Shown one piece after another: positions 9,873-18,048 of a DNA stretch of 64,000 nucleotides (positions are counted from its first letter, which is position 1; each line of letters opens with the position of its first letter). The notes under the pieces were generated by a model, which was not told the origin of the DNA, ran no database searches, and worked only from the letters and a program-made list of their open reading frames with translations. The translations under genes were made by a program, and so were the position numbers. Source of the DNA: Chelatococcus reniformis (GTDB lineage: Bacteria > Pseudomonadota > Alphaproteobacteria > Rhizobiales > Beijerinckiaceae); NCBI RefSeq assembly GCF_014640075.1, contig NZ_BMGG01000010.1, forward strand, positions 186,001-250,000, read 5' to 3'.

Positions 9873-12800
9873 TTACTCGGCGGCAACGGCCGGCGTTGCA
9901 CGCTCATCCTTGATGCGTGCCAGCAGATCGAGCCGCTTCGCCGCGGCTGCGTCGATGCTGCGCTTCTTCACGTGACCATAGCCGCGGATCGTCTCCGGCA
10001 GCCGGGCCAGGACGACGGCGGCGGCGTGGTTCTCCGCGGTCAGCGCACCGGCCGCCGCCGCCATGTCCGTCTCGTATTGCGCGATCAGCGCCCGCTCCTC
10101 GCGGCGGTCGGGGTGATAGCCGAAAACGTCCAGAGGCGTGCCGCGCAGCGGCCGCAGGCGTGCCAGGAGGCGAAGGACAGGCAGGATCCACGGACCAATG
10201 CGCCGCTTGAGCGGCAGCCCCGTGACGGGGTCGCGGCGGGCGAGGATGGGCGATGCGAGGTGGAAGGCGAGCTTGGTCCCGGGCCCGAACTGCTCGTCCA
10301 CCTGCGTCCGGAAGACACCGTCGGTGTAGAGCCGGGCCACCTCGTACTCGTCCTTGTAGGCCATCAGCTTCGCCAGGTTAAGGGCGACCGCGTGCGCCAG
10401 ATCTCCCGCCGCGCCGATCGCCATCCTTTCGGCTACGGCCACGGCCTCGACCTGGCGCCGATAGCGCGCCGCATAGGCGTCGTCCTGGTAGGCGGCGAGG
10501 AGGGCGGTGCGGCGGTTCATCACCTCGTCCCATCGTGGCGCCCCGGCTGCCTCCGGCTCGGCGACGGCGGTGGGCCAGGCGGCGTAGTGGCGACCGAGGG
10601 CGAAGGCGCGCCGATTGAGCCCGACGGCCGCGCCGTTCAGCTCGATCGCCTTCAGGATGGCGGCCTCGGAGAGGGGCAGGAGGCCCTTTTGCCAGGCGTA
10701 GCCGACCATGAGCAGGCCGGCCCCGATCTCGTCGCCGAGCTGCGCGCGGGCGATGGCCCGGGCGGCCAGCAGGTCGGCGCGCTCGTCCAGCACATCGGCG
10801 ACAGCCGCCTTGAGCCGGGGGGTGGCGAAGTCGAGGTCGGGATCGCGCGTGAAGCGGCCGTCGACGGCCTGTTCGGTGCAGATGACGGCGCGCGCCGACT
10901 CGCGGTCCAGGAGGCCGAGCAGCGTGGGATCGGCGCAGACGCCGAGATCCCCGCCGATCATCAGCCGGGCCTGGCGTTCGGCGATGCGGACGCTGCCGAG
11001 CGCCTCGGGGCTCCCGGCGATGCGCACGTGGCTGTTCACGGCGCCGTATTTCTGCGCCATGCCGAGCTTGTCATGGATGGTGAAGGGCTTGCCCTCCAGA
11101 TGTGCCGCCATGCCGAGGATGGCGCCCACCGTGACGATGCCGGTGCCGCCGACGCCCGCGATGACGATGTCGTAGGTCGCGCCGGGGCGGATCGCCAGGG
11201 GCGGCGGCTCTGGCAGATCGCCGCTCGGCAGCGGCGCCGGCTCGCGCTTGCGCAGGCCGCCTTCGACGGTGACGAAGCTCGGGCAGAAGCCCTCGACGCA
11301 CGACAGGTCCTGGTTGCAGCTGGTCTGGTCAATGGCGCGCTTGCGGCCGAACTCCGTCTCGACGGGCACCACCGACAGGCAGTTGGACTTGGCCGAGCAA
11401 TCGCCGCAGCCTTCGCAGACCCGCTCGTTGATGACGACGCGCCGGGGTGCCTCGGCCATCGTGCCGCGCTTGCGCCGCCGCCGCTTCTCGGTGGCGCAGA
11501 CCTGGTCGTAAATCAGCACGCTGACGCCGGGCGCCTCGCGCAGCTCCCGCTGCACCTGGTCGAGCTCCTCGCGCGGCCTCACGGCAAGCGCCGAGGGCAG
11601 GACGACGCCGGCGTAGCGCGCGGGGTCGTCAGCGACCAAGGCGATGCGCCGGACCCCTTCCGCCTGGAGCTGGCGCACCAGCACGGGGACGGAGAACTCG
11701 CCCTCGACCGGCTGGCCGCCGGTCATGGCGATCGCGTCGTTGAACAGGATCTTGTAGGTGACGTTGACCCCGGCGGCGAGGGCAGCGCGGATGGCCAGGC
11801 TGCCCGAGTGGAAATAGGTGCCTTCGCCCAGGTTGACGAAGACGTGGCCCGTCCGGGTGAACGGGGCGGTGCCGATCCAGGGCACGCCTTCGCCGCCCAT
11901 CTGCGTGAAGGTCTCCGTATGGCGCTCCATGCCGGTCGCCATGAAGTGGCAGCCGACGCCGGCCAGCGCGCGGCTGCCGTCCGGCACCTTGGTCGACGTG
12001 CTGTGCGGGCAGCCGGAGCAGAAGTAGGGCGTCCGCGCCATGATCGCGGCCGGGCGCGGCTCGGCTGCTCGCAGCAGCAGCGTGTTGAGCAGGCGCCGGC
12101 GATCCGGATCGAGGTGGGCCGACAGTTCAGGCGCCAGTGCGCGCAGGATCGGCAGCGGGCCGAGCTCGCCCACCATGGGAAACTGCCGCTCACCGCGGCG
12201 ATTTGCGCGGCCGAGCACGACGGGGGCGGCGCCTTCGTCCTGTCCGTAGAGGGCAGTCCGCACCTGGGCCTCGAGCAGATCCCGCTTCTCCTCGATGACG
12301 AGCACCGTGGCATGGCCGCGGCAGAAGGCGCGCAGCGCCGCTTCGTCGACGGGCCAGGGCATGCCGATCTTGTAGATGGAGATCCCGAGGGATGCCGCCG
12401 CGGCGAGGTCGAGGTGGAGCAGCCCCAGCGCCTGCACGAGGTCCAGATACGACTTGCCGGCCGTGACGATCGCCAGGCGGGGGGATGCGGCGCGGGCAAC
12501 GGTGCGGTTGAGGCCGTTCGCCCGGGCGTAGGCGAGGGCGGCCGGCAGCTTGACCTCCAGCAGCCGCAGCTCGACGTCGGGCCAGGGGTCCGGCCAGCGG
12601 ATCCAGCGGTCGTTGACCGGGCCCAGGGGCTCGGGCTCCGCGGCCGTCAGCCGGTGGAGGCCCACATCGACGACAGCGGTGGAGTTCACGTGCTCGGCCA
12701 AGACCTTGAGCCCGACGTAGCAGCCGGAATAGCGCGACATCTCCCAGCCGTGGCCGGCGTAGTCGAGCATCTCCTGAATGTCTGCCGGGTAGAGCACCGG

Positions 12801-13304
12801 CATCTGCATGTCGATGAAGGTAGGCTCGGAGTGATAGGCTTGGCTCGACGACTTCAGGGCATGGTCGTCGCCGCTCACCACCAGCACGCCGCCGCGCCGC
12901 GAGGCGCCGGCACCGTGCGCATGGCGCAGGGCGTCGCCGCAGCGGTCGAGGCCGGCGCCTTTGCCGTACCACAGGCCGAACACGCCTTCGACCGTTGCGT
13001 TGGGGTCCAGGGCCACCTGCTGGCTGCCCCAGACGGCGGTGAGCGCCAGATCCTCGTTGATGCCGGGCACGAAGCGGATGTCCTCGCGGGCGAGATGCCC
13101 GGCCGCTTGCCACGCCTCGCTGTCGAGGCTGGCGAGCGGCGAGCCGCGGTAGCCGCTGAGAAAGCCGGCGGTGCGGTAGCCGCGGCGGCGATCGAGGCGC
13201 CGCTGGCGCAGCATGGCGACGAGCAAGGCCTGCGTGCCGTTGAGGACCACGGCCCCGTCCTGCGCCGTGTATCGGTCGTCGAGCGCGACGGATCTGAGCT
13301 GCAT
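9873..13304 (-). CDS. Fused indolepyruvate-type ferredoxin oxidoreductase (2-oxoacid:ferredoxin oxidoreductase)
   Basis: This 1143-aa enzyme oxidatively decarboxylates a 2-oxo acid with CoA to an acyl-CoA, using thiamine diphosphate and iron-sulfur clusters. Members act on aryl pyruvates such as indolepyruvate and phenylpyruvate. The N-terminal half is IorA-like (FLSGYRGSPLASLD, GINEDLALTAVWGSQQ and the cysteine-containing YFCSGCPHSTST), with a ThDP region around GEGTYFHSGSLAIRAALA. A cysteine-rich segment (CEGCGDCSAKSNCLSV and SCNQDLSCVEGFC) should bind clusters. The last part is the IorB-like gamma domain (IVIAGVGGTGIVTVGAILG). The length fits the fused aerobic type. A palindromic operator lies 49 bp upstream. 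With the hydroxyacid oxidases upstream in the proposed pathway and a CoA ligase nearby, it probably makes an arylacyl-CoA. A 2-oxo acid of another class is possible. Confidence 0.92.
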   Translation of the reverse strand: MQLRSVALDDRYTAQDGAVVLNGTQALLVAMLRQRRLDRRRGYRTAGFLSGYRGSPLASLDSEAWQAAGHLAREDIRFVPGINEDLALTAVWGSQQVALDPNATVEGVFGLWYGKGAGLDRCGDALRHAHGAGASRRGGVLVVSGDDHALKSSSQAYHSEPTFIDMQMPVLYPADIQEMLDYAGHGWEMSRYSGCYVGLKVLAEHVNSTAVVDVGLHRLTAAEPEPLGPVNDRWIRWPDPWPDVELRLLEVKLPAALAYARANGLNRTVARAASPRLAIVTAGKSYLDLVQALGLLHLDLAAAASLGISIYKIGMPWPVDEAALRAFCRGHATVLVIEEKRDLLEAQVRTALYGQDEGAAPVVLGRANRRGERQFPMVGELGPLPILRALAPELSAHLDPDRRRLLNTLLLRAAEPRPAAIMARTPYFCSGCPHSTSTKVPDGSRALAGVGCHFMATGMERHTETFTQMGGEGVPWIGTAPFTRTGHVFVNLGEGTYFHSGSLAIRAALAAGVNVTYKILFNDAIAMTGGQPVEGEFSVPVLVRQLQAEGVRRIALVADDPARYAGVVLPSALAVRPREELDQVQRELREAPGVSVLIYDQVCATEKRRRRKRGTMAEAPRRVVINERVCEGCGDCSAKSNCLSVVPVETEFGRKRAIDQTSCNQDLSCVEGFCPSFVTVEGGLRKREPAPLPSGDLPEPPPLAIRPGATYDIVIAGVGGTGIVTVGAILGMAAHLEGKPFTIHDKLGMAQKYGAVNSHVRIAGSPEALGSVRIAERQARLMIGGDLGVCADPTLLGLLDRESARAVICTEQAVDGRFTRDPDLDFATPRLKAAVADVLDERADLLAARAIARAQLGDEIGAGLLMVGYAWQKGLLPLSEAAILKAIELNGAAVGLNRRAFALGRHYAAWPTAVAEPEAAGAPRWDEVMNRRTALLAAYQDDAYAARYRRQVEAVAVAERMAIGAAGDLAHAVALNLAKLMAYKDEYEVARLYTDGVFRTQVDEQFGPGTKLAFHLASPILARRDPVTGLPLKRRIGPWILPVLRLLARLRPLRGTPLDVFGYHPDRREERALIAQYETDMAAAAGALTAENHAAAVVLARLPETIRGYGHVKKRSIDAAAAKRLDLLARIKDERATPAVAAE

Positions 13305-13352
13305 GCGGCGCCGCTTTCTTGCCCGGAAACTGCTGTTGCTGCAGATTGAGCA

Positions 13353-13372
13353 TAGTCCGAACGATCGGTCAA
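13353..13372. promoter_or_regulatory. Operator copy 2 upstream of the ferredoxin oxidoreductase
   Basis: TAGTCCGAACGATCGGTCAA matches 16 of 20 positions of the shared palindrome. On the minus strand it abuts a possible -10 element (TATGCT) about 50 bp before the oxidoreductase ATG. The remaining sequence up to 13619 carries no gene. It includes only a degenerate copy of the dispersed palindromic repeat at about 13448-13478. Confidence 0.6.
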
Positions 13373-13619
13373 TGATTTGATTGGCTGCCGCGTATCCGAG
13401 AGGGTCCAGCCGGCGTGCGGGCGGAGCTTCGGCGTTCAGACCGAGGCATGTCCCGGCCTGCGCCGGTCATCCATCATCTTGAATTAAAACGGACAATGAT
13501 CCAGGCGCCGACCCGATGCGGCGGCAGAGCCGCGATGGCGATCTGTCCAGTCAGGTTGAATGGCCGGGACGGTGATGACGCCGGGGCGCAGGCGCTCTGC
13601 AACGAAACCGGTGGCCCGC

Positions 13620-14255
13620 TCAGGCCTTGACGGCGACGCGCGGCGGCGCGGAAAGGGCGCCGTCGAAGTGGCTGTAGCCTTGCAGGAAGATGTCGACGCT
13701 ACGGTCGGCGATCTCCTTGGGCGAGATCGCGCCGTTGGCCACGAACCAGGTGTAGGTCCAGTTGATCATGCCGAAGAAGAGCATGGTGTCGACCTGGGTC
13801 AGGCCCGGTTCGCGCGCAAGGTCCGGCCGGATGCGGGCGAGCTCGTCGTGCACGTAGGCGACGAGCTTGCGCTCCTTGTCGAGCACGGTATCGCGGGCCT
13901 CGGGCGGCAGGAACTCCATGCAGGTCAGCAGCACGACGTGCTTGTCGCGCGAGACCGCGTAGATCTCGAGGAAGTGGCGGATCAGCTCGCGGAAGCGCAC
14001 CTCGGGCTCCTTCTTGCGGCGGACGATCTGCTTGCACTCGACGAGCAGCTTGTCCACGTGCGTGGTCATCATCTGCTCAAGAATTGATTCTTTAGAATCG
14101 AAATAATGATAAAGGCGGGACTTGGAGCATTCGCACGCCTCGGCGATGTCGCCGATGGAAGTCGCCGCATAGCCGCGAGTCGCAAATAGAGCTGCGGTCC
14201 GTTCGATGATGAACATTTGGATCGTGTCGTAGTCCGGCGACCGCGTCCTTGCCAC
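13620..14255 (-). CDS. TetR-family transcriptional regulator, probable repressor of the aromatic-acid regulon
   Basis: This 211-aa regulator has a classic TetR helix-turn-helix (ERTAALFATRGYAATSIGDIAEACECSKSRLYHYFDSKESIL) and a divergent helical ligand-binding half. I chose the GTG at 14255 because it follows directly on the mapped promoter. The more upstream frame would run through that promoter. A near-perfect half of the shared palindrome lies immediately downstream of its own TATAAT element, consistent with autorepression. The gene sits between the oxidoreductase and the CoA ligase, both preceded by full copies of the palindrome. The effector is likely an aromatic acyl-CoA or acid. That is inference from neighbours. 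Confidence 0.88.
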   Translation of the reverse strand: MARTRSPDYDTIQMFIIERTAALFATRGYAATSIGDIAEACECSKSRLYHYFDSKESILEQMMTTHVDKLLVECKQIVRRKKEPEVRFRELIRHFLEIYAVSRDKHVVLLTCMEFLPPEARDTVLDKERKLVAYVHDELARIRPDLAREPGLTQVDTMLFFGMINWTYTWFVANGAISPKEIADRSVDIFLQGYSHFDGALSAPPRVAVKA

Positions 14256-14279
14256 TATCCGAATCCCGCGAAAAAATGT

Positions 14280-14320
14280 TTGACCGATCGGATTATATGT
14301 GGCCGGGGAACACAAGGCAA
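14280..14320 (-). promoter_or_regulatory. Promoter of the TetR gene with overlapping operator half-site
   Basis: On the minus strand, TTGCCT (14320-14315) and a perfect TATAAT (14297-14292) are separated by 17 bp. Immediately downstream lies TTGACCGATC in plus-strand notation (14280-14289). It matches 9 of 10 bases of the conserved left arm of the regulon palindrome, while the right arm is degenerate. A repressor bound here would sit at the start site. Confidence 0.65.
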
Positions 14321-14462
14321 TTTGCCTTTCGGCCGCGGGGGCAGCGGCGGGCGCTTCGCGCAGGGAGGTGTGAGCGTTTCCGCCGCGTCATGGGCCCGAC
14401 CCGGCCCTCCATCCGCCTTGAAGCGCCAGCCGATACCCAGCCTTGACGCCATTTGACCGTTC

Positions 14463-14492
14463 GATGGATGGCCGGGGCAGCCCGGCCATGAC
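14463..14492. repeat. Dispersed MAGLDPAIH-type palindromic repeat
   Basis: A single copy of the GATGGATGGCCGGG...CCCGGCCATGAC element lies between the TetR promoter and the 3' end of the CoA ligase. It may act as a stem-loop 3' to the ligase transcript. No gene is seen in 14321-14509. Confidence 0.75.
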
Positions 14493-14509
14493 GAGGCGCG
14501 TGGTGCCGT

Positions 14510-15832
14510 CTACCCCGCCTCGGCCCGGTGCAGGACACGGGTGGCCTTGGCTTCGTAGCGCGGCAGGGTGCCTTCGGTGGCGCATTCGACCTCGGCGCTG
14601 ATGCCGAGCCGGGCGCGGATCTCGCGGCGCACGTCGGCGGCGATGGCGTCGGCGGGCCGGCCGGACTGCCCCTCGGCCTCGACGGCGACGCGCATGGTGC
14701 CGATGGTGCTCCGCTCCTTGTCGACATAGATCTGCCAGGCCTCCTTCACCGTGCCCGCCGTCTTGGCGACGATGTCCTCAATCTGAGAGGGGAACACGAT
14801 GACGCCCTTCACTTTGATCATGTCGTCGGTGCGGCCGATGATGCGGCTGATCTTGCGCATGCCCCGGCGGCCGGACGGGCAGTCGAACGGCGAGGCGGAG
14901 AGCCGCACGAGGTCGCGTGTCCGCCAGCGCACCACCGGCGAGGCCTCGCGGCCGAGCGTCGTGACGACGATCTCCCCGACCTCGCCCGGCCCTACCGGTG
15001 CCAGCGTCTTGGGGTCGAGGATCTCGGTGATCACGGTGTCCTCGTTGACCAGCTGGAGCTCGTCGTCGGCGTGGGTGTGGGGCGTCGAGATGGCCAGGAT
15101 CGGGCCGCCGGCCTCGGTGGTGCCGTAGATGTTGTGGCTGACGAAGCCGTCCGGCATCGCGGCCTCGAGCTGGGTGCGGAACTCGGTCGATACCGACTGG
15201 CCGCCCAGGATGCCGAGCTTCAGCCCCCACTCGCGCTTGGGATCGATGCCGAGCTCGCGGGCCGTGCTGACCAAGGTCATCAGCCACAGCGGCGACATCG
15301 ATGCGACCTCGTAGCGGTGGTCGCGCATCCACTTGACCACCAGTTCGCCGCGGCCCGGCCCGATGGGCACGGTGGCGCAGCCGAGCGCGGCGAAGCCGGC
15401 ATCGAGCGCCGGGCCGCCGATCCACAGGCCGTAGCCGTAGCCCTGATAGGCGCGCTGGCCGCGCTGCACGCCGGCCGCCGTGAGGACGCGGGCCATCTGG
15501 TAGGGCAGCAGCCGGCGGAAGTCGTTTCCCGTCATGCCGAACATTACCGGCAGCCCGGTGGTCCCCGACGTCGCCATGAAGCGCTCGATCGCCTCCATGG
15601 GTGCGGTGAGAAAGGGGAACGGATAGCGGGCGTGCAGGCTCGACTTGTCGAGGAAAGGGGCGTGGGCGAGGCCATCCGCCGCCGCCAGATCGCGCGGGTT
15701 CATGCCGGCCGATCGGAAGTGGGCGATCCACTCGTCGCTTTGGGCGAGCCGCTGACTCAAGGCGGCGAGTCGCTCGCGCTGCAGGGCGAGCAGCGCGTCG
15801 TGATCGAGCGTTTCGATCTCGGGGTGCATCAT
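14510..15832 (-). CDS. Phenylacetate-CoA ligase (PaaK)-like aromatic acid CoA ligase
   Basis: This 440-aa ATP-dependent ligase activates a carboxylic acid to its CoA thioester. It has the PaaK architecture: an N-terminal helical segment (ERLAALSQRLAQSDEWIAHFR), the ATP loop MATSGTTGLPVMFG, the acyl-pocket block NIYGTTEAGGP, RTRDLVRL, and the C-terminal hinge GRTDDMIKVKGVIVFPSQIED. PaaK enzymes are shorter than typical acyl-CoA synthetases and favour aryl acetates or aryl carboxylates. Translation begins at tandem ATGs (15832/15829). A copy of the regulon palindrome lies within its promoter. Together with the oxidoreductase it offers two routes to the same aryl-CoA pool, from the free acid or from the 2-oxo acid. 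The exact substrate is not resolved. Confidence 0.88.
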   Translation of the reverse strand: MMHPEIETLDHDALLALQRERLAALSQRLAQSDEWIAHFRSAGMNPRDLAAADGLAHAPFLDKSSLHARYPFPFLTAPMEAIERFMATSGTTGLPVMFGMTGNDFRRLLPYQMARVLTAAGVQRGQRAYQGYGYGLWIGGPALDAGFAALGCATVPIGPGRGELVVKWMRDHRYEVASMSPLWLMTLVSTARELGIDPKREWGLKLGILGGQSVSTEFRTQLEAAMPDGFVSHNIYGTTEAGGPILAISTPHTHADDELQLVNEDTVITEILDPKTLAPVGPGEVGEIVVTTLGREASPVVRWRTRDLVRLSASPFDCPSGRRGMRKISRIIGRTDDMIKVKGVIVFPSQIEDIVAKTAGTVKEAWQIYVDKERSTIGTMRVAVEAEGQSGRPADAIAADVRREIRARLGISAEVECATEGTLPRYEAKATRVLHRAEAG

Positions 15833-15891
15833 CGGCTCAGGCCTTCCTCCCGGCGCGGTGCGCTCGGCGATGTCTTGGTTGTGGTTAAGGT

Positions 15892-15920
15892 AAAACATAG
15901 ACCGATCGTTCGGGCTATGC
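15892..15920 (-). promoter_or_regulatory. CoA ligase promoter with embedded operator copy 3
   Basis: Reading the minus strand, TTGCAT and TATGTT are exactly 17 bp apart. The spacer holds the palindrome TAGACCGATCGTTCGGGCTA (15898-15917), which matches 19 of 20 consensus positions. The geometry equals that of operator copy 1, whose hexamers TTTACT/TATTAA are also 17 bp apart. The ligase starts about 60 bp downstream. Confidence 0.7.
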
Positions 15921-16088
15921 AATCGGATTCACGCTGCGGAGCCGCGCGGGCCGCGCGAGCCGCCGATGCCCGCTGAGGCCTTGCTGAGCATGGGTCCCCG
16001 CGTTTGGGTGTCGATGCTGTGCCGCTTGTCTCACGGATCCTGCGGCGTCGCATGCGGCTTGACAGGCGTAACATTGGGCGGCAATTAA

Positions 16089-16108
16089 TAGCCCGAATGG
16101 TCGATCGT
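16089..16108. promoter_or_regulatory. Degenerate operator copy 4 upstream of the Rieske dioxygenase
   Basis: TAGCCCGAATGGTCGATCGT keeps the left arm of the regulon palindrome but only about half of the right arm (13 of 20 overall). It lies 38 bp before the dioxygenase ATG. It is the weakest copy and would need binding data. The rest of the divergent region 15921-16146 shows no gene. Confidence 0.4.
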
Positions 16109-16146
16109 GCAATTGCGAGGCGAGGCGGCCGGGATGGGGAGGCCCC

Positions 16147-17403
16147 ATGAACGACATGTCACCGGTGCGCGACTATCGCCGCCTCATCGAGCCGACGCGC
16201 GTGCACAGCGCGCTCTACTACGATCCGCAAGTCTTCCAGGAGGAGCTGAGCCGGATCTGGTACCGCGGCTGGGTCTATGTGGGACATGTGAGCGAGGTGC
16301 CCAATCGCAACGACTATGTCACCAAGTCGATCGGGCCGACGCCGGTGCTGATGGTGCACGACCGCCGCGGCGACATCAGCCTGCTCCTCAACAAATGCCC
16401 GCACCGGGGCAACCAGCTCTGTGCCTACAGTCAGGGCAATCGCACCAGCTTCACCTGCCCCTATCACTCCTGGACCTTCGCCAATTCGGGCGAGCTCATC
16501 GGCTATGCCTACGCCGACGGCTACCAGGGTGCCGACAAATCTCAATTCGCCCTGGGCCGGGTGCCCCGCATCGGCATCTACCGCGGCTTCGTCTTCGGCT
16601 CGTTCGCCGAGGACGGCCCCTCGCTCGACGATTACCTGGGTGGGGCCAAGGCCTCGATTGATCAACTGCTCGACAACTCGCCGGAGGGCGAACTCGAGCT
16701 CACCGCCGGCTTCCTCCAGCACCGCACCAAGGCCAATTGGAAGTTCATGCTGGAGAACGAGACCGACGGCTACCACCCGGCCTTCGTGCACGGTTCGATC
16801 TTCCAGGTGGCGGAGAGCGGCATCGGCAACCTCTACAGCCCGGCCTCCACGGCGCTGACCCGTGACTTCGGCAACGGCCACACCGAGTTCGACCTCAGGC
16901 CCGAGTGGCGCCGGTCGGCCAAGCCGCTTCAATGGTTCGGCACCGATGCCGAGCGCCTGCCCGGCTACGCGGCGGCGATGACCGCGGCCTACGGGGCAGA
17001 ACGTGCGCGGCAGATCATGATCGACGGCTCGCCGCACACCATGATCTTCCCCAACCTGTTCATCGCCGAGATCCAGCTCTTCGTGCTGCAGCCGGTCGCC
17101 GTCGACGAGACCATCCAGCACGTCACGGCGTTGCAATTCAAGGGCGCGCCGGAGCTGAACCGTCGGCTGCGCCAGCAGACCATGGGCTCGGTCGGCCCCG
17201 CGGGATTCCTGCTGGCCGACGACACCGAGATGTACGAGCGCAATCACCGCGGCGCCCTCATCCGCGATCCGGAGTGGGTGACGCTGATCCGCGGGTTGCA
17301 TCGGGAGGGCCGCGATGCCGATGGTTTCCGCATCGGCCACGCCACCGACGAGGTGCCGCAGCGCGGCATTTGGCGCCACTACCTAGATCTGATGACGTCG
17401 TAG
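16147..17403 (+). CDS. Rieske non-heme iron dioxygenase, large (alpha) subunit, benzoate/anthranilate class
   Basis: This is the catalytic subunit of a ring-hydroxylating dioxygenase, which adds O2 to an aromatic ring using electrons from a reductase/ferredoxin. Its 418 aa hold a Rieske [2Fe-2S] site (Cys84-x-His86 in CPHRG and Cys104-x2-His107 in CPYHSW) and the mononuclear iron facial triad region NETDGYHPAFVH. Asp207 there is the likely bridging residue and His210 and His215 are ligands. The third ligand is probably an Asp in LLADDTEMYERNHRG, a segment typical of the benzoate/anthranilate group. The ATG at 16147 follows a GGGGAGG-like site. The small subunit follows within about 10 bp. No dedicated reductase is adjacent. 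The natural substrate is unknown but may be an aromatic acid or its CoA ester. Confidence 0.92.
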   Translation: MNDMSPVRDYRRLIEPTRVHSALYYDPQVFQEELSRIWYRGWVYVGHVSEVPNRNDYVTKSIGPTPVLMVHDRRGDISLLLNKCPHRGNQLCAYSQGNRTSFTCPYHSWTFANSGELIGYAYADGYQGADKSQFALGRVPRIGIYRGFVFGSFAEDGPSLDDYLGGAKASIDQLLDNSPEGELELTAGFLQHRTKANWKFMLENETDGYHPAFVHGSIFQVAESGIGNLYSPASTALTRDFGNGHTEFDLRPEWRRSAKPLQWFGTDAERLPGYAAAMTAAYGAERARQIMIDGSPHTMIFPNLFIAEIQLFVLQPVAVDETIQHVTALQFKGAPELNRRLRQQTMGSVGPAGFLLADDTEMYERNHRGALIRDPEWVTLIRGLHREGRDADGFRIGHATDEVPQRGIWRHYLDLMTS

Positions 17404-17413
17404 GGTGACGAGG

Positions 17414-17923
17414 ATGAACGCGCAGATCGACGCCGCTGCGGTGGCGGCCCGAGAGGGGCTGCACCGGCTGGTCGAGCAGTTCCTGTTCAAGGAGGCCCGC
17501 CTCCAGGACACCCACGCCTACGACGAGTGGGAGGCCCTGTGGACGGACGATGGCATCTACTGGGTGCCGGCGAACGGCCACGACACCGATCCGGAGCGGA
17601 CGATGTCGTTCATCTACGACAACCGCTCGCGTATCGGCATCCGCATCGACCAGCTCAAGACCGGCCGCCGCCACACCCAGACGCCGCGCTCGGAGCTGGC
17701 GCGGGTGCTGTCCAACATCGAGATCGTGTCGCAGTCCGGTGACGAGATCGAGGTGCGCGCCAACGCCGTCGTGTTCGAGGACAATCTACGCGGCGAGACC
17801 GTCTGGGCCACGCGCAATGAATATCGGCTGCGGCTGGTGGACGGCGCGCTCAAGATGGCGCGCAAGAAGGTGGGCCTCGTGAACAACCACAAACCGATCT
17901 TCACGCTGTCGTTCCTCGTCTGA
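17414..17923 (+). CDS. Rieske dioxygenase small (beta) subunit
   Basis: This 169-aa structural subunit has the SnoaL/NTF2-like fold of ring-hydroxylating dioxygenase beta chains. Recognisable parts are VEQFLFKEARLQDTHAYDEWEALWTDDGIYWVPA, SFIYDNRSRIGIRIDQLKTGRRH, SNIEI, and the terminal ARKKVGLVNNHKPIFTLSFLV, all resembling BenB/AntB-type proteins. It follows the alpha gene at once. I favour the ATG at 17414 because an AGGG lies 8 nt before it. A GTG at 17405 is the alternative and would leave a 1-nt gap. The two subunits should form an alpha3beta3 enzyme. Confidence 0.9.
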   Translation: MNAQIDAAAVAAREGLHRLVEQFLFKEARLQDTHAYDEWEALWTDDGIYWVPANGHDTDPERTMSFIYDNRSRIGIRIDQLKTGRRHTQTPRSELARVLSNIEIVSQSGDEIEVRANAVVFEDNLRGETVWATRNEYRLRLVDGALKMARKKVGLVNNHKPIFTLSFLV

Positions 17924-17926
17924 GTA

Positions 17927-18019
17927 GATGGATGGCCGGGTCAAGCCCGGCCGTGACGTTCCAGGTCGAGCCACGCCAGTCCAAAGTCGTCATGGCCGGG
18001 CTTGACCCTGCCATCCATC
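17927..18019. repeat. Inverted pair of dispersed MAGLDPAIH-type repeats
   Basis: Two oppositely oriented copies (17927-17957 and 17988-18019) are separated by 30 bp. They occupy most of the gap between the dioxygenase beta gene and the enoyl-CoA hydratase gene. Together they could fold as a long hairpin in the transcript. The reading frame through them is not part of the hydratase. Confidence 0.8.
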
Positions 18020-18048
18020 AGACAAGCAATAAATCCAGGTTCTTTCCA

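Noticed and set aside
9792-13349. Very long open frame (about 1185 codons) on the plus strand opposite the ferredoxin oxidoreductase
   Set aside because: It is the complement of a clearly recognisable enzyme. High GC at third positions keeps the antisense frame open, and its translation shows no domain.
17932-18048. N-terminal extension of the enoyl-CoA hydratase reading MAGSSPAV...MAGLDPAIH
   Set aside because: The extension is translated from two dispersed repeats. The family similarity starts at the ATG at 18049.
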